Virus record (IMG/VR): IMGVR_UViG_3300050821_005745
Span: 1 to 45,273 of that record
DNA length: 45,273 bases
Strand: one strand, 5' to 3'
Source of the DNA: a virus
Part shown: positions 30,744 to 38,524 of the stretch, in pieces
Position numbering within the stretch: the stretch's first letter is position 1
Layout of the letters: every line of letters starts with the position of its first letter
Made by a program: the position numbers and the translations under genes
Notes under the pieces: generated by a model
Told to the model about the DNA's origin: nothing
Databases searched by the model: none
The model's input: only the letters and a program-made list of their open reading frames with translations

Positions 30744-30797
30744 CAGTTGTTTCGCGTTCCCCGCTTAAAGGGCAGGCATCCCTGCGCGACACAACTG
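30744..30797 (-). ncRNA. Structured leader of the capsid mRNA, three-way junction candidate
   Basis: On the minus strand CAGTTGT-G-TCGCG (30797-30785) pairs with CGCGA-A-ACAACTG (30756-30744), giving twelve base pairs around one G.A mismatch. The enclosed sequence folds as CAGG-GATG-CCTG and CCC...GGG, so the whole can form a three-way junction. A promoter-like element ends at 30808, so the structure would lie at the very 5' end of the mRNA. No known riboswitch class is recognised. Confidence 0.5.
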
Positions 30798-30807
30798 CTT
30801 TCAGAGA

Positions 30808-30837
30808 TAAATACTGCGTGGCGAAATGTTTCGTGAA
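30808..30837 (-). promoter_or_regulatory. Promoter-like element with palindromic spacer, copy 2 (capsid)
   Basis: Minus strand: TTCACG (30832-30837), an 18-bp spacer with CGAAACATTTCG (30822-30833), then TATTTA (30808-30813). It lies directly downstream of a terminator and upstream of the capsid leader, and matches copy 1 (11351-11380) at 25 of 31 bases. A palindrome in the spacer is a natural operator position. Confidence 0.55.
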
Positions 30838-30863
30838 AACAGAAACGCCGCCTTGCGGCGGCG
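30834..30863 (-). terminator. Rho-independent terminator after the prohead protease
   Basis: Minus strand CGCCGCC-GCAA-GGCGGCG (30863-30846), a 7-bp GC-rich stem with a GCAA tetraloop, followed by TTTCTGTTTTC. It ends transcription of the packaging and portal block before the capsid promoter element. Confidence 0.85.
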
Positions 30864-30915
30864 CTCTGGTTGCTGAGTGCGTCTTCGGAAGAGTCTGTTG
30901 GTCAGTGCCCGAAAT

Positions 30916-32070
30916 TTACATATTTAGTGCGGTTTCGACGAGGCGCAGGCGCATGGCGCGTCCGCCGTCGTCTTCTTTACCCTCTTCGACTTCCTTGTCT
31001 ACGGCCTTTTCGAGGCTGTTGAGCAGGGCGATTAGAGCCTTGACTTCGGTCTGAAGGTCGCCCTTGCCGGAGTCGAAGCTGTCAAGGTCGCCGTCGTCGA
31101 TGGAATCCTTGGCGTCGCCGAGGCAATCCTCAAGCGAGTCCATACACTCCAGAATCTTCGGCGCAAGCGCGGAGATGTCCGCGACCTTGTCGTGGCGCTT
31201 CTCGAATGCCTCTTGCAGAGCCTTCTCTTCGGAGACATCGACGCCAAACTTCTTGGCTGCGGAGACGATCTTCTTGTAGACCGCGTCCTTCTTGTCTGCC
31301 GAGATGCCCTTTGCCTGACCCCAGCGTGCGAGAGCGTTCTGGGCATGGCTCTTGTCGTGTACTGGGAACTTCCATGTGGATGTGTCGTCCGGGTCGCCGA
31401 CATAGGCGAAATCGGACATTGCGACGTCCTGACCGCTCACGCTCTTGGTCTTCCCGGCGCGGGTCGCCATGTGCTTAGCGACTTCCTCGGGGATGCCGTC
31501 TGGGAACAGGCTGCGAAGCTCAAGCGCGGAAACGCCCTTGTCGCGTGCCTTGACTTCAGTTGAGGGATAAGCTGGGCTGGTGACCACGGAAACGTCGCGC
31601 AGGTCAACGTCGTTAAGCTCACGAACGAGCGCCTGCTTGTCTTCGACGCCTTCGTACTGCACATCCTTGAAGCCGCCGTCGCGGGCGTCCATCCAGCGGT
31701 CGCCCTTGGTCACGAAGCCGAAGCTGCACTGCTCCATGATGCCGTTGCGCACGTTCTCGTGCAGGTCGTTGGCTACCTGAGTGTTCGGCAGCGTCACGCG
31801 GAACTTGAGTCCAGTCTTGTCGCTGGTCAGTTCAAGGTTCTTGCCGTTGCGGCCCACAATCTGGTTCGGGTCGTGGTTGATCAGCATCTTGACGTCCTGA
31901 TTCTCTTTGACGGCACGGTCAAACGTGCCTGGCGCGATGATTTCGTTGAAGCCGCCCAAGTCTTGTGACATCTTGCCGTACTTCGCCGCATAGCCAGTCA
32001 GAACCTTCTTGCCGTCCTGAGTCTCTGCGCGAACTTCACTTGCGATAAACCTACGTTCCATCTTGGACAT
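30916..32070 (-). CDS. HK97-family prohead protease with C-terminal extension
   Basis: Maturation protease (U35/HK97 gp4 family), 384 residues. The protease domain covers about residues 1-170: it opens MSKMERRFIASEVRA, and contains GFNEIIAPGTFDRAV. The likely catalytic His66 is in LINHDPNQIVGR and Ser116 in EQCSFGFV. The VTSPAYPSTEV segment typical of the family follows. The extension carries a DUF6582-like section (FAYVGDPDDTSTWKFPVHDKSHAQNALARWG, about 207-260) and an acidic C-terminal helix that may act as scaffold. AGGGAGAGG precedes the ATG at 32070. Confidence 0.9.
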   Translation of the reverse strand: MSKMERRFIASEVRAETQDGKKVLTGYAAKYGKMSQDLGGFNEIIAPGTFDRAVKENQDVKMLINHDPNQIVGRNGKNLELTSDKTGLKFRVTLPNTQVANDLHENVRNGIMEQCSFGFVTKGDRWMDARDGGFKDVQYEGVEDKQALVRELNDVDLRDVSVVTSPAYPSTEVKARDKGVSALELRSLFPDGIPEEVAKHMATRAGKTKSVSGQDVAMSDFAYVGDPDDTSTWKFPVHDKSHAQNALARWGQAKGISADKKDAVYKKIVSAAKKFGVDVSEEKALQEAFEKRHDKVADISALAPKILECMDSLEDCLGDAKDSIDDGDLDSFDSGKGDLQTEVKALIALLNSLEKAVDKEVEEGKEDDGGRAMRLRLVETALNM

Positions 32071-32083
32071 AATGCCTCTCCCT

Positions 32084-34558
32084 TTAATACTCAACATGAA
32101 GCTGGTAGCTTCCGTCGTCCATCCGCCAAACGCTCATGACACCGCCTTGCGAAAGTTCTGCCTTTGTTTTCAGCAAATTCTTGATCGGATCGTCGTGCTC
32201 AATGCTGTCGCTCGTGGTCGCGATGTTCATGCTGTGGAGCACGAGAGCGACCTGCTGTTCTGGTCGCGCTTCCTTGATGTAGTCCAGCGCACGCTTGCCG
32301 CGACCCTTGGCAAAGCTGTTCAGGCTGTCGCCGTTCGGGATCGACGCATCTGGGTTATCGAGGTACGGCTTAAGCTCGGACTCGGGCTTGCCGCTCAGAT
32401 CGCCGATTCGCATCGGACGAAGTTCCTGATCCTGTTGCACCTTGGTGTTGAACGCCTCGGCGATGGGCTGCGCTGTCTGCACTGCCCGCTTCAGGTTGCT
32501 TGAATAGACAGCCTTGATAGCTGGGGCGTTCTGCTTCAGCCATGCGGCTGCCTTCGTAGCTTGCTGCTGACCCTTGTCGTTCAGATCAACGTCGTTATCA
32601 CCGTGCATGTTCCCGCTGTCTGTGACAGCCGTGGCACCGTGCTCGACGATGTAAGCGACGGGCTTACCGCCGACAGGCTGGGAGCGGAACTGCTGCATCT
32701 GCGCCCATCCCATTTCCTTGAACGCCGCCGCGCCGATGGCGCGAACTGCTCGGTCAAGTTCATGCTTGACGCTCTCGGATGTCCACGATGCGAAACGTTT
32801 TGCCATGCCGCCCGTGTAATCCTTCACGAACACCGCAAGTACGTCGTCCTTGGGCTTTTCCTGCCTGATTTGCTTTGACACTTCACCCAAAAGATCGGCG
32901 GAAATAGCCGTCAAAACTGGCGCGAAAGTGTGGAATAGCACATCGGAAGTCGGCTTTTTCTTAGCCAAAGCCCGTGAGAATGCGTCCTTAAAGATCGGAA
33001 AGTAGACCGCCTTGTACCGTTGCTGGAGCACATCCGGCAGATAAGACGTCGGTGGAGTCGGTGGATTGTCGCTGTGGAAGCTTCCGCCGCCGCCGAAGTC
33101 CATGCTGGGCGCTCCGTTCTTACCCGGCTCGGTCGGATTGGTGCCTGGCGCGGTCGGATTCGCGGGATTGCTGCCTGGCGCGTTAGGTTCTGGTGCCGGA
33201 GGCGGTTCGTCCGCACGCATCACGTTCACTGGGACGTAGTAAGCGTCGCCGAATTCGTCGGTGCGCGGGTTCTTGCGTTCCATCGTGCGGATGTCATTCG
33301 GTGAGAGTGCGCCCGTGCTAAAGCCTGTCGCGTAAAACTTCTGTCGGCTATCGGCGTCTGGACGGATTAGGTTGTCAATGTCGAAGTCAAAGGTGTACTT
33401 CTTTCCAGGACGTCCGATCTTCTGCGGCTCGTCAAGAATCTTGGCGCGGAATTCTTGGTTGATGGCTTCGAGCCACGGGAACAGGCAGTATTGGTAAAAC
33501 TCCTGCGCGAACTGTTCTGTGTTGGCGCGTGAAGTCTTCTCCATGATGCCGACCATGTGACCTGGCACGCCGAAGAGCGTGCAAAGCTCGTTGGCTGTCG
33601 CTTGCTCGGTCTCAACGAACTGACCTTCGTTCGCCTTGATTTCAATTGGCTCAATTTCGATGCCAGAGGTGAGCACGATAGGACGAAGCATGTTGTCGCC
33701 GCCCATTGCTTCCTGATAAGACTTGCGTGCGGCGTCGCGCTGCTCTTGGCTGAGGTTGCCCGGCAGCTTGATGATCATCGACGTGCGTCCGCCGTTGCCA
33801 AAGAACTTTGATCCGAACTTTTCCATAGCAAGCTTGCGACCCACGGCTTGGCGTGCGTACTCAATGGTGTCCATGCCGATGCGACCGTCAAGCGACAGAC
33901 CCGGCAGGTGCAGAATGTTCTCGGGCAGGATCACGCGCTCGGCGCGTGTGAGACCAGCGGCGTCGGTCTCGCTCATGTCATAGTCTTGCATTCCGTCAGT
34001 AGTCACATAGACAAGCTGACCTGCGGGATAAAGCTTTGCGCCTTCCCATCCGCCATCAAGCGTCAACGGCTTGAGCAAGCGATACGGGCGCGTCTTTCCG
34101 GGGTTGCGAGGATAGAGACCGAGAACCTCGCCGCCCTTAGACCAGACGATTTCTATGTAGCCGTTGCCCCACAGTAGTGCGTGAGCGACCCATGTCTCCA
34201 TCAGGGTCTTGTGCGTCATCTCAGGGTTGGGGCGTGAGTGAATCTTGTCGTAGTCAGGATGGTCGTCGGCAACCGTGCGGGTCTTGTGTCCGTTGGCTCC
34301 TGGCTTTACTTCGTAAATGTGAAAGGGAAGAGATGCGATAGTCGAGGACACAACTTCGACGCAACGCTTGATGACGATGGTCTGAAGCGCGGTAAGTTGG
34401 CTGACGCGGATACCGGAGTCGGTGCGACCGCCGTTGTAAATATCCAGCAGCCACTCGGCAGGGAACGACAGCGGCGTCTGCGGATTTTCAAGCGACGAGC
34501 GGACTTCGTAGTCCAAGAATGAGGCGCGTTCGCTGCTGAAGAAGTTTCTGATTCCCAT
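32084..34558 (-). CDS. HK97 portal protein fused to a histidine-phosphatase-like domain
   Basis: Portal ring protein and DNA gate, 824 residues. Residues of about 1-430 are an HK97-family portal (FHIYEVKPGANGHKTRTVADDHPDYD, HALLWGNGYIEIVW, the helical LQSYQEAMG section and ANTEQFAQEFYQYCLFPWLEAINQEF). A proline-glycine linker (NPTAPGTNPTEPGKNG) and a helical stretch lead to an additional domain at 633-824 that matches the histidine phosphatase superfamily. It contains EHGATAVTDSGN (canonical RHGET), DNDVDLNDKGQQQA, VYSSNLKRAVQTAQPIA and LHSMN (canonical SHG). His640, Arg691 and His775 are kept, but the RHG arginine is Glu639. Fusion to a portal is unusual. Confidence 0.85.
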   Translation of the reverse strand: MGIRNFFSSERASFLDYEVRSSLENPQTPLSFPAEWLLDIYNGGRTDSGIRVSQLTALQTIVIKRCVEVVSSTIASLPFHIYEVKPGANGHKTRTVADDHPDYDKIHSRPNPEMTHKTLMETWVAHALLWGNGYIEIVWSKGGEVLGLYPRNPGKTRPYRLLKPLTLDGGWEGAKLYPAGQLVYVTTDGMQDYDMSETDAAGLTRAERVILPENILHLPGLSLDGRIGMDTIEYARQAVGRKLAMEKFGSKFFGNGGRTSMIIKLPGNLSQEQRDAARKSYQEAMGGDNMLRPIVLTSGIEIEPIEIKANEGQFVETEQATANELCTLFGVPGHMVGIMEKTSRANTEQFAQEFYQYCLFPWLEAINQEFRAKILDEPQKIGRPGKKYTFDFDIDNLIRPDADSRQKFYATGFSTGALSPNDIRTMERKNPRTDEFGDAYYVPVNVMRADEPPPAPEPNAPGSNPANPTAPGTNPTEPGKNGAPSMDFGGGGSFHSDNPPTPPTSYLPDVLQQRYKAVYFPIFKDAFSRALAKKKPTSDVLFHTFAPVLTAISADLLGEVSKQIRQEKPKDDVLAVFVKDYTGGMAKRFASWTSESVKHELDRAVRAIGAAAFKEMGWAQMQQFRSQPVGGKPVAYIVEHGATAVTDSGNMHGDNDVDLNDKGQQQATKAAAWLKQNAPAIKAVYSSNLKRAVQTAQPIAEAFNTKVQQDQELRPMRIGDLSGKPESELKPYLDNPDASIPNGDSLNSFAKGRGKRALDYIKEARPEQQVALVLHSMNIATTSDSIEHDDPIKNLLKTKAELSQGGVMSVWRMDDGSYQLHVEY

Positions 34559-34561
34559 AGG

Positions 34562-34822
34562 TTATTTCTCCGAGAGCGGGTTCGCGGGCATTCCGTCCAG
34601 CTTGTGGAACATGAGGCGAACTGAATTGACGATGTGAAATTCAACGTACTTGACGACGACGTGGAGAAGACCAGACCACGCGAGGCAGATGAAGCTGCCG
34701 TAAAGAGCGAGAGCGGTGAGACCGCCGAGGCGTTTGAGACCCCAGCCGAGTAGACCGAGACCGATGAGAGCAAGCAAATCTTTGTAGTTGAAGCTGAACT
34801 TGGGCTGCTTTGAATCCGCCAT
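34562..34822 (-). CDS. Small membrane protein near the portal
   Basis: Protein of 86 residues with two likely membrane segments: LLALIGLGLLGWGLKRLGG and ALALYGSFICLAWSGLLHVVVKYV. The start MADSKQPKFSF at 34822 is 3 bp downstream of the terminase stop. It occurs between terminase and portal, where no membrane protein is expected. No family recognised; a role in membrane association of packaging or in superinfection is conceivable but unsupported. Confidence 0.7.
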   Translation of the reverse strand: MADSKQPKFSFNYKDLLALIGLGLLGWGLKRLGGLTALALYGSFICLAWSGLLHVVVKYVEFHIVNSVRLMFHKLDGMPANPLSEK

Positions 34823-34824
34823 GA

Positions 34825-36558
34825 TCACCAAACCTCGATTAGGTTGCCGCTAAATTCTTGCGTCGGGTTCGCGTTGTAGCGTCCGATTGCCATGATCGCC
34901 GCGACGATGCCGTCGATCTTCTCGACGGACTTTTCTTTGTCCGGCTTGACCAACGCGGTCGCGCCTTCGTGAACGACAAGGTTGTCCGCCATCCACGTGA
35001 GCACCGGGTTGTTCAGGTGAACCAGATCGCCAGTCAAGGTCAGCCTCAGCAGTTCCTTGGTTGGCATGTTCATGGAGACGTCGCCCTGACGGTGCAGCAC
35101 CATCTCGAAGCCGTCCTGATCCTTAAGCTGCCCGACGATCTGGGTCGCGTTGTAGGGATCGAAGGCTATCTCCTTGATTAAATACTGCTGCCCCAGCGAC
35201 TTGATGCGTTGGCGGATGAAGTCGTAGTCGATGACGTTGCCGGGTGTGGTGAGGATGAAACCTTCCCTAACCCACACTTCATAAGGCACTTTGTCGCGCT
35301 TCGAACGCTTCTCCACGTTGTCGCCAGGAATCCAGAACCACGGCATCAGGAGAATTTTGTTGCCGTCTTTGAACACGAGAACGAACGCAGAAATGTCAGT
35401 AGTTGTGGACAAATCGAGACCACCGATGCACTCCTTGTTCTTGAGGCGCTCAAGCGCGGCGAGGCGTTCCTTCAGCGGGTCGGCGTCTTCCTCGATGCCG
35501 CCGCACTGCGCCCATTTGTCCATGGGGAGGTAGCGGGTTTCCTGCTGCGTCCAGACGTTGAGGTGTTTTCTGAGGAAGGTGTTGAGCGCGGACGGCGTCT
35601 CTTTTGCCTTGGCGGCTTTACGCCGTAGATCGTCAATCTTGACGGAGACTCCGAGGCTGGGATTGCACTTAGCCCACTCTCGTTCGTCATCCCAAGCAAG
35701 GTACTCTTCCTTACCGACAACCTTGTCCAGACAAGCAACATAAGCAAAAAAAGCATCGCTCCCGTCATCTCGCAGGTTCGACTCAAGTACCTTCTGAGCG
35801 TAAGTGTGCTGAAGCCAACAGATCGAAGTGCGGCTAACTCCCGCCGTTGTGATGACAAATAGCAGCGGATTCCGGCGTGAGCCAGTCGCAGTATCGAGAA
35901 CGTCATAGAGCGCCCGAGTCGGGTGCTCGTGTAGTTCGTCAATGAGCGCACAGTGGATGTTGAGTCCGTCAAGGGTGGAATCCTCCGATGCCAGTGGCAG
36001 GAACTTGGAGTTGGTCGCTTGCACGACCAGCGCGGAGCGGTAATCCTGAATCTTCTTGGCGAGGCTTTCGTTCTTTGACCGCATGGCGACGGCTTCGTCC
36101 CAAACGCGACGTGCCTGTTCCTTGGTGCAAGCAGCGGAGTAAACTTCAGCGCCTGGTTCGCCGTCAGCGACCAGCATGTAAAGCCCAATGATGCTCAGCA
36201 GCGTGGACTTGCCGTTCTTGCGGGGAACTTCGATGTAGGCTTCGCGGAATCGGCGCGTGCCGTCCGCACGCTTCCAGCCGAAGATGCAGGACAGGACGAA
36301 CACCTGCCATTCAAGAAGCTCGATAGGGCGGTTCGCCCATTCACCGATGGAGGGTTTGCAAAACTTGGCGAAGTCAACCACGCGCTGCGCGGCGTCTTCG
36401 TCGAACCACAAGCCGCGTTCGTTCGCAGTCTCAAGGTCGTCGAGGTGACGCTTGCAGGCGAGGATGATGTACTTGGAGGCGGGTATGGTGCCGTCAACTA
36501 CGTCAGTTGCGTAGCGTAGCGCCCGTTCCGCTGCTGAGGAAGGCATCGAGTGGGTCAA
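34825..36558 (-). CDS. terL: Terminase large subunit
   Basis: Packaging motor, 577 residues, cutting concatemeric DNA and driving it into the prohead. The ATPase Walker A is VPRKNGKST at 111-119 and Walker B is CALIDELHEH at 203-212. The nuclease domain has GGLDLSTTTD at 379-388 (Asp382), AFDPYNATQI and a C-terminal KIDGIVAAIMAIGR segment, as in the P27-paired terminase family. It overlaps the small-subunit gene by 56 bp, and an alternative start MPSSAAERAL lies 12 bp later. Confidence 0.95.
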   Translation of the reverse strand: MTHSMPSSAAERALRYATDVVDGTIPASKYIILACKRHLDDLETANERGLWFDEDAAQRVVDFAKFCKPSIGEWANRPIELLEWQVFVLSCIFGWKRADGTRRFREAYIEVPRKNGKSTLLSIIGLYMLVADGEPGAEVYSAACTKEQARRVWDEAVAMRSKNESLAKKIQDYRSALVVQATNSKFLPLASEDSTLDGLNIHCALIDELHEHPTRALYDVLDTATGSRRNPLLFVITTAGVSRTSICWLQHTYAQKVLESNLRDDGSDAFFAYVACLDKVVGKEEYLAWDDEREWAKCNPSLGVSVKIDDLRRKAAKAKETPSALNTFLRKHLNVWTQQETRYLPMDKWAQCGGIEEDADPLKERLAALERLKNKECIGGLDLSTTTDISAFVLVFKDGNKILLMPWFWIPGDNVEKRSKRDKVPYEVWVREGFILTTPGNVIDYDFIRQRIKSLGQQYLIKEIAFDPYNATQIVGQLKDQDGFEMVLHRQGDVSMNMPTKELLRLTLTGDLVHLNNPVLTWMADNLVVHEGATALVKPDKEKSVEKIDGIVAAIMAIGRYNANPTQEFSGNLIEVW

Positions 36559-36994
36559 CGTCCTTTGGCTTTTCCACCTTCAGACGAGACCGCGAGGATG
36601 GGGTACAGCCGAATTCTGCAAGCATGGACTTCATGCTCTTGTAAGCTTTGTCGCGCTCCGCGACGTATGGACTAACCTTGGTGAGCACCTGACCTTTGAT
36701 GCCAGTGGCTTCGTAGGTCATGCCATGCTTCTTGAGATAGATCATGGCGTCCTTCCATTGGGCGTAGGCTTCGCAGTAGAGCATCAGCGCGTCGCCGTCA
36801 GCGACGGTCAGCACACCCATGTTGAGAAGGATCGGGACGATACGCTTCCACGCAACCTTGGCGTAGCGCGACATGCCGGAAGGCATCGGCGGTTCGCCGT
36901 GCTGCGGCTGCGGCTCAAGATCATTGAGCGGACGACGACCGGGGTTGCCCTTGAGCTTCTTCATCGCTGTCGGTTGTGGTGCGGGGCCGGGCAT
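36503..36994 (-). CDS. terS: Terminase small subunit, P27 family
   Basis: DNA recognition subunit of the packaging enzyme, 163 residues. The P27-family pattern is visible: PTAMKKLKGNPGRRPLNDLEPQP, then WKRIVPILLNMGVLTVADGDALMLYCEAYAQWKDAMIYL, and closing VSPYVAERDKAYKSMKSMLAEFGCTPSSRSRL. The ATG overlaps the stop of a 52-residue gene upstream (TGATG). The nearby HNH nuclease and small palindromic region fit a cos-type packaging system. Confidence 0.92.
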   Translation of the reverse strand: MPGPAPQPTAMKKLKGNPGRRPLNDLEPQPQHGEPPMPSGMSRYAKVAWKRIVPILLNMGVLTVADGDALMLYCEAYAQWKDAMIYLKKHGMTYEATGIKGQVLTKVSPYVAERDKAYKSMKSMLAEFGCTPSSRSRLKVEKPKDVDPLDAFLSSGTGATLRN

Positions 36995-37152
36995 CAGCGT
37001 GTTTCCACCTTCGGCTTCGGCTTGGCGAGGTTGGCGTTGAGCTTCTGAAGCTCCGCGAGAATCGCCTCAAGCATCTTGGCTGTGTGAACGACCCCGGCGA
37101 CTGGCGCTTCGGGCTTCGATGCGATTTCAAGTGTTCCAATTTTGATTCCCAT
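36994..37152 (-). CDS. 52-residue hypothetical protein before terS
   Basis: A short gene starting MGIKIGTLEIASKPEAP and ending AELQKLNANLAKPKPKVETR, with a helical C-terminal half. AGGAAGGG is 10 nt upstream of the ATG, and the TGA overlaps the terS ATG (TGATG). Its reading frame is free of stops and matches the spacing between the possible cos region and terS. Function unknown; could be a packaging accessory. Confidence 0.7.
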   Translation of the reverse strand: MGIKIGTLEIASKPEAPVAGVVHTAKMLEAILAELQKLNANLAKPKPKVETR

Positions 37153-37256
37153 GTAGTTTTTACCCTTCCTAACCTGCGACTGTGTGCAAAAAATGGCTGC
37201 GGCGGGCAGGAGCGAATCGCTCCCCTAATTGAGACCCCCTACCCCCTACTTTCTGC
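37153..37256. other. Non-coding region between HNH and terS, candidate cos
   Basis: This 104-bp gap lies where HNH-containing HK97-type phages have their cohesive-end site. It contains GGAGCGA-A-TCGCTCC (37209-37225 region), a 15-bp near-perfect dyad, beside a C-rich tract (gaccccctaccccctac). Terminase recognition sites often combine a dyad with flanking repeats. No coding sequence or clear promoter is seen. Confidence 0.4.
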
Positions 37257-37649
37257 CTATAAAACCCCTTGTTTCATAGCAAAGCGGGTCTCTCTTGCTG
37301 TCTTTCTGCTATGACATGAGTGACACAAGCCTTGCAGGTTGCGCACGTCGTAGTAGTCGTTGTCGCCTGTGCTGCACCACATCGTCGCCATGATGATGTG
37401 ATCGACTTCAACGCTTACCTCACGACGGCAGTCACAGCAGATCGGGTCGCGTGCAAGCACGTACTCTCGTGTGCGACGCCACTGTGCGCCAGACCGCATC
37501 TTGCGGTACGGATCATCAGCACGTTGCTTGTCCAGATCACGGCGATAGTCAGCGCGAGTGTTGTCGTGCTTGTGCTCGACACAGTAGCGATTGTCTGTCG
37601 TGTTGTTGCAACCTGGCTGACAGCACACAGTCTTTGCTCTTGTTGGCAT
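37257..37649 (-). CDS. HNH endonuclease
   Basis: HNH nuclease of 130 residues, of the type required beside terminase for cos cleavage in HK97-like phages. The HNH core is VSVEVDHIIMATMW and NLQGLCHSCHSRKTARE. Zinc-holding pairs are CQPGC (early), CVEH, CCDC and CHSC. The preceding basic segment MRSGAQWRRTREYVLARDP is typical of the family. The ATG at 37649 overlaps the upstream stop (TGATG). Confidence 0.9.
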   Translation of the reverse strand: MPTRAKTVCCQPGCNNTTDNRYCVEHKHDNTRADYRRDLDKQRADDPYRKMRSGAQWRRTREYVLARDPICCDCRREVSVEVDHIIMATMWCSTGDNDYYDVRNLQGLCHSCHSRKTARETRFAMKQGVL

Positions 37650-37879
37650 CAGTCACCGTCGTGCTTGTACTGCCAGTCATTAGCAACCGACTTGGCAACC
37701 GTGCTGCAACCGTGGCAGTCGTGGTCGTGCTTTGATGCTTTGCTCAAATCCTCAAGCATCAGTTGTTCCATGACAGACTCGATGATGCCGCGAACTTCCA
37801 TGGCGTCGAGATGTGCTGGAATGACGAAATGGGCTTGGTTACCGCTGGTGCGGTGAACTTCGATTGGAACTTTCTTCAT
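37649..37879 (-). CDS. Hypothetical protein with HDHDCHGC motif
   Basis: Protein of 76 residues. The first part (PIEVHRTSGNQAHFVIPAHLDAMEVRGIIESVMEQLM) looks like a small alpha-beta domain. The C-terminal KHDHDCHGCSTVAKSVANDW may bind a metal. It follows a 53-residue membrane-type gene directly (TAAATG) and precedes the HNH gene. Not recognised. Confidence 0.7.
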   Translation of the reverse strand: MKKVPIEVHRTSGNQAHFVIPAHLDAMEVRGIIESVMEQLMLEDLSKASKHDHDCHGCSTVAKSVANDWQYKHDGD

Positions 37880-38041
37880 TTACAGCTTCTTTTCGACCGC
37901 AGCTACGACAGCCGACTTCTCGGCGTCAGCTACGACGACTTTTGATTCCTTGACGAACAAAGCCTTGATTTTCCGTGCGATTGCCGGGCAAAACACGCCG
38001 ATGGCGAGTCCGATTGCGATTCCTTCGAGTAGTTGGATCAT
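37880..38041 (-). CDS. Small membrane protein (53 aa)
   Basis: A short gene opening MIQLLEGIAIGLAIGVFCPAIARK, with one hydrophobic segment, then a basic linker and an alanine-rich helical C-terminus (VVAAVEKKL). AGGAG lies 8 nt before the ATG, and its TAA is directly followed by the next ATG. Single-pass small protein of unknown role. Confidence 0.75.
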   Translation of the reverse strand: MIQLLEGIAIGLAIGVFCPAIARKIKALFVKESKVVVADAEKSAVVAAVEKKL

Positions 38042-38062
38042 GGTGGGTTCTCCTGTTGTCTA

Positions 38063-38314
38063 TTACTGCGGAAGCTCGAAATTCGAGAGCACGGCCGTTT
38101 CGAACTTGAGGTAAACCCGAGTGTTCAGCGGATTTTCGATGTCAAACTGCAATCCGCAGTCGATTTCGGCTCCAACAGTGAAAAATGCCAAATTTGCCAA
38201 TTCTTCTGGAGTTTCCGCGATGTAGGTGATCGCATCTTCGCCAGTTAGCTGTTCCAAAACCATCGTTTCGCCGTCGTTAGACCGCACTCTTAGCTTTACT
38301 TCGCCTGCTTCCAT
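38063..38314 (-). CDS. Hypothetical protein (83 aa)
   Basis: Protein of 83 residues, acidic and beta-rich (AGEVKLRVRSNDGETMVLEQLTGED, FDIENPLNTRVYLKFETAVL). No family recognised. It lies in a series of small leftward genes between the glycosyltransferases and the HNH gene, 9 bp after the next gene upstream. The stop is CAG TAA TAG. Confidence 0.7.
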   Translation of the reverse strand: MEAGEVKLRVRSNDGETMVLEQLTGEDAITYIAETPEELANLAFFTVGAEIDCGLQFDIENPLNTRVYLKFETAVLSNFELPQ

Positions 38315-38323
38315 GTTTTCTCC

Positions 38324-38524
38324 TCACCACTCGCTCATGGGTGGATATTTGCCGCCGTTGTCGCGGATTTGCAGCAGGCGCTTGTATGCCCACTTTGAGC
38401 AGGTGTACTTGGCGCAGAATTCCTTATCGTTCAGCACCATCAAATCCCAGTCGATGTGATCCATCGGCTTGCTGCATGTCGGCAGCGAGAACGGTTTGTC
38501 ACTCAGATATTTCGTCATCGTCAA
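38324..38524 (-). CDS. Hypothetical protein (66 aa)
   Basis: Protein of 66 residues (64 from the second ATG) starting MTMTKYLSDKPFSLPTCSKP and with a helical C-terminal half (DKEFCAKYTCSKWAYKRLLQIRDNGG). It overlaps the end of the gene upstream by 26 bp. The tail could be a small DNA-binding helix-turn-helix, but this is weak. Function unknown. Confidence 0.65.
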   Translation of the reverse strand: MTMTKYLSDKPFSLPTCSKPMDHIDWDLMVLNDKEFCAKYTCSKWAYKRLLQIRDNGGKYPPMSEW

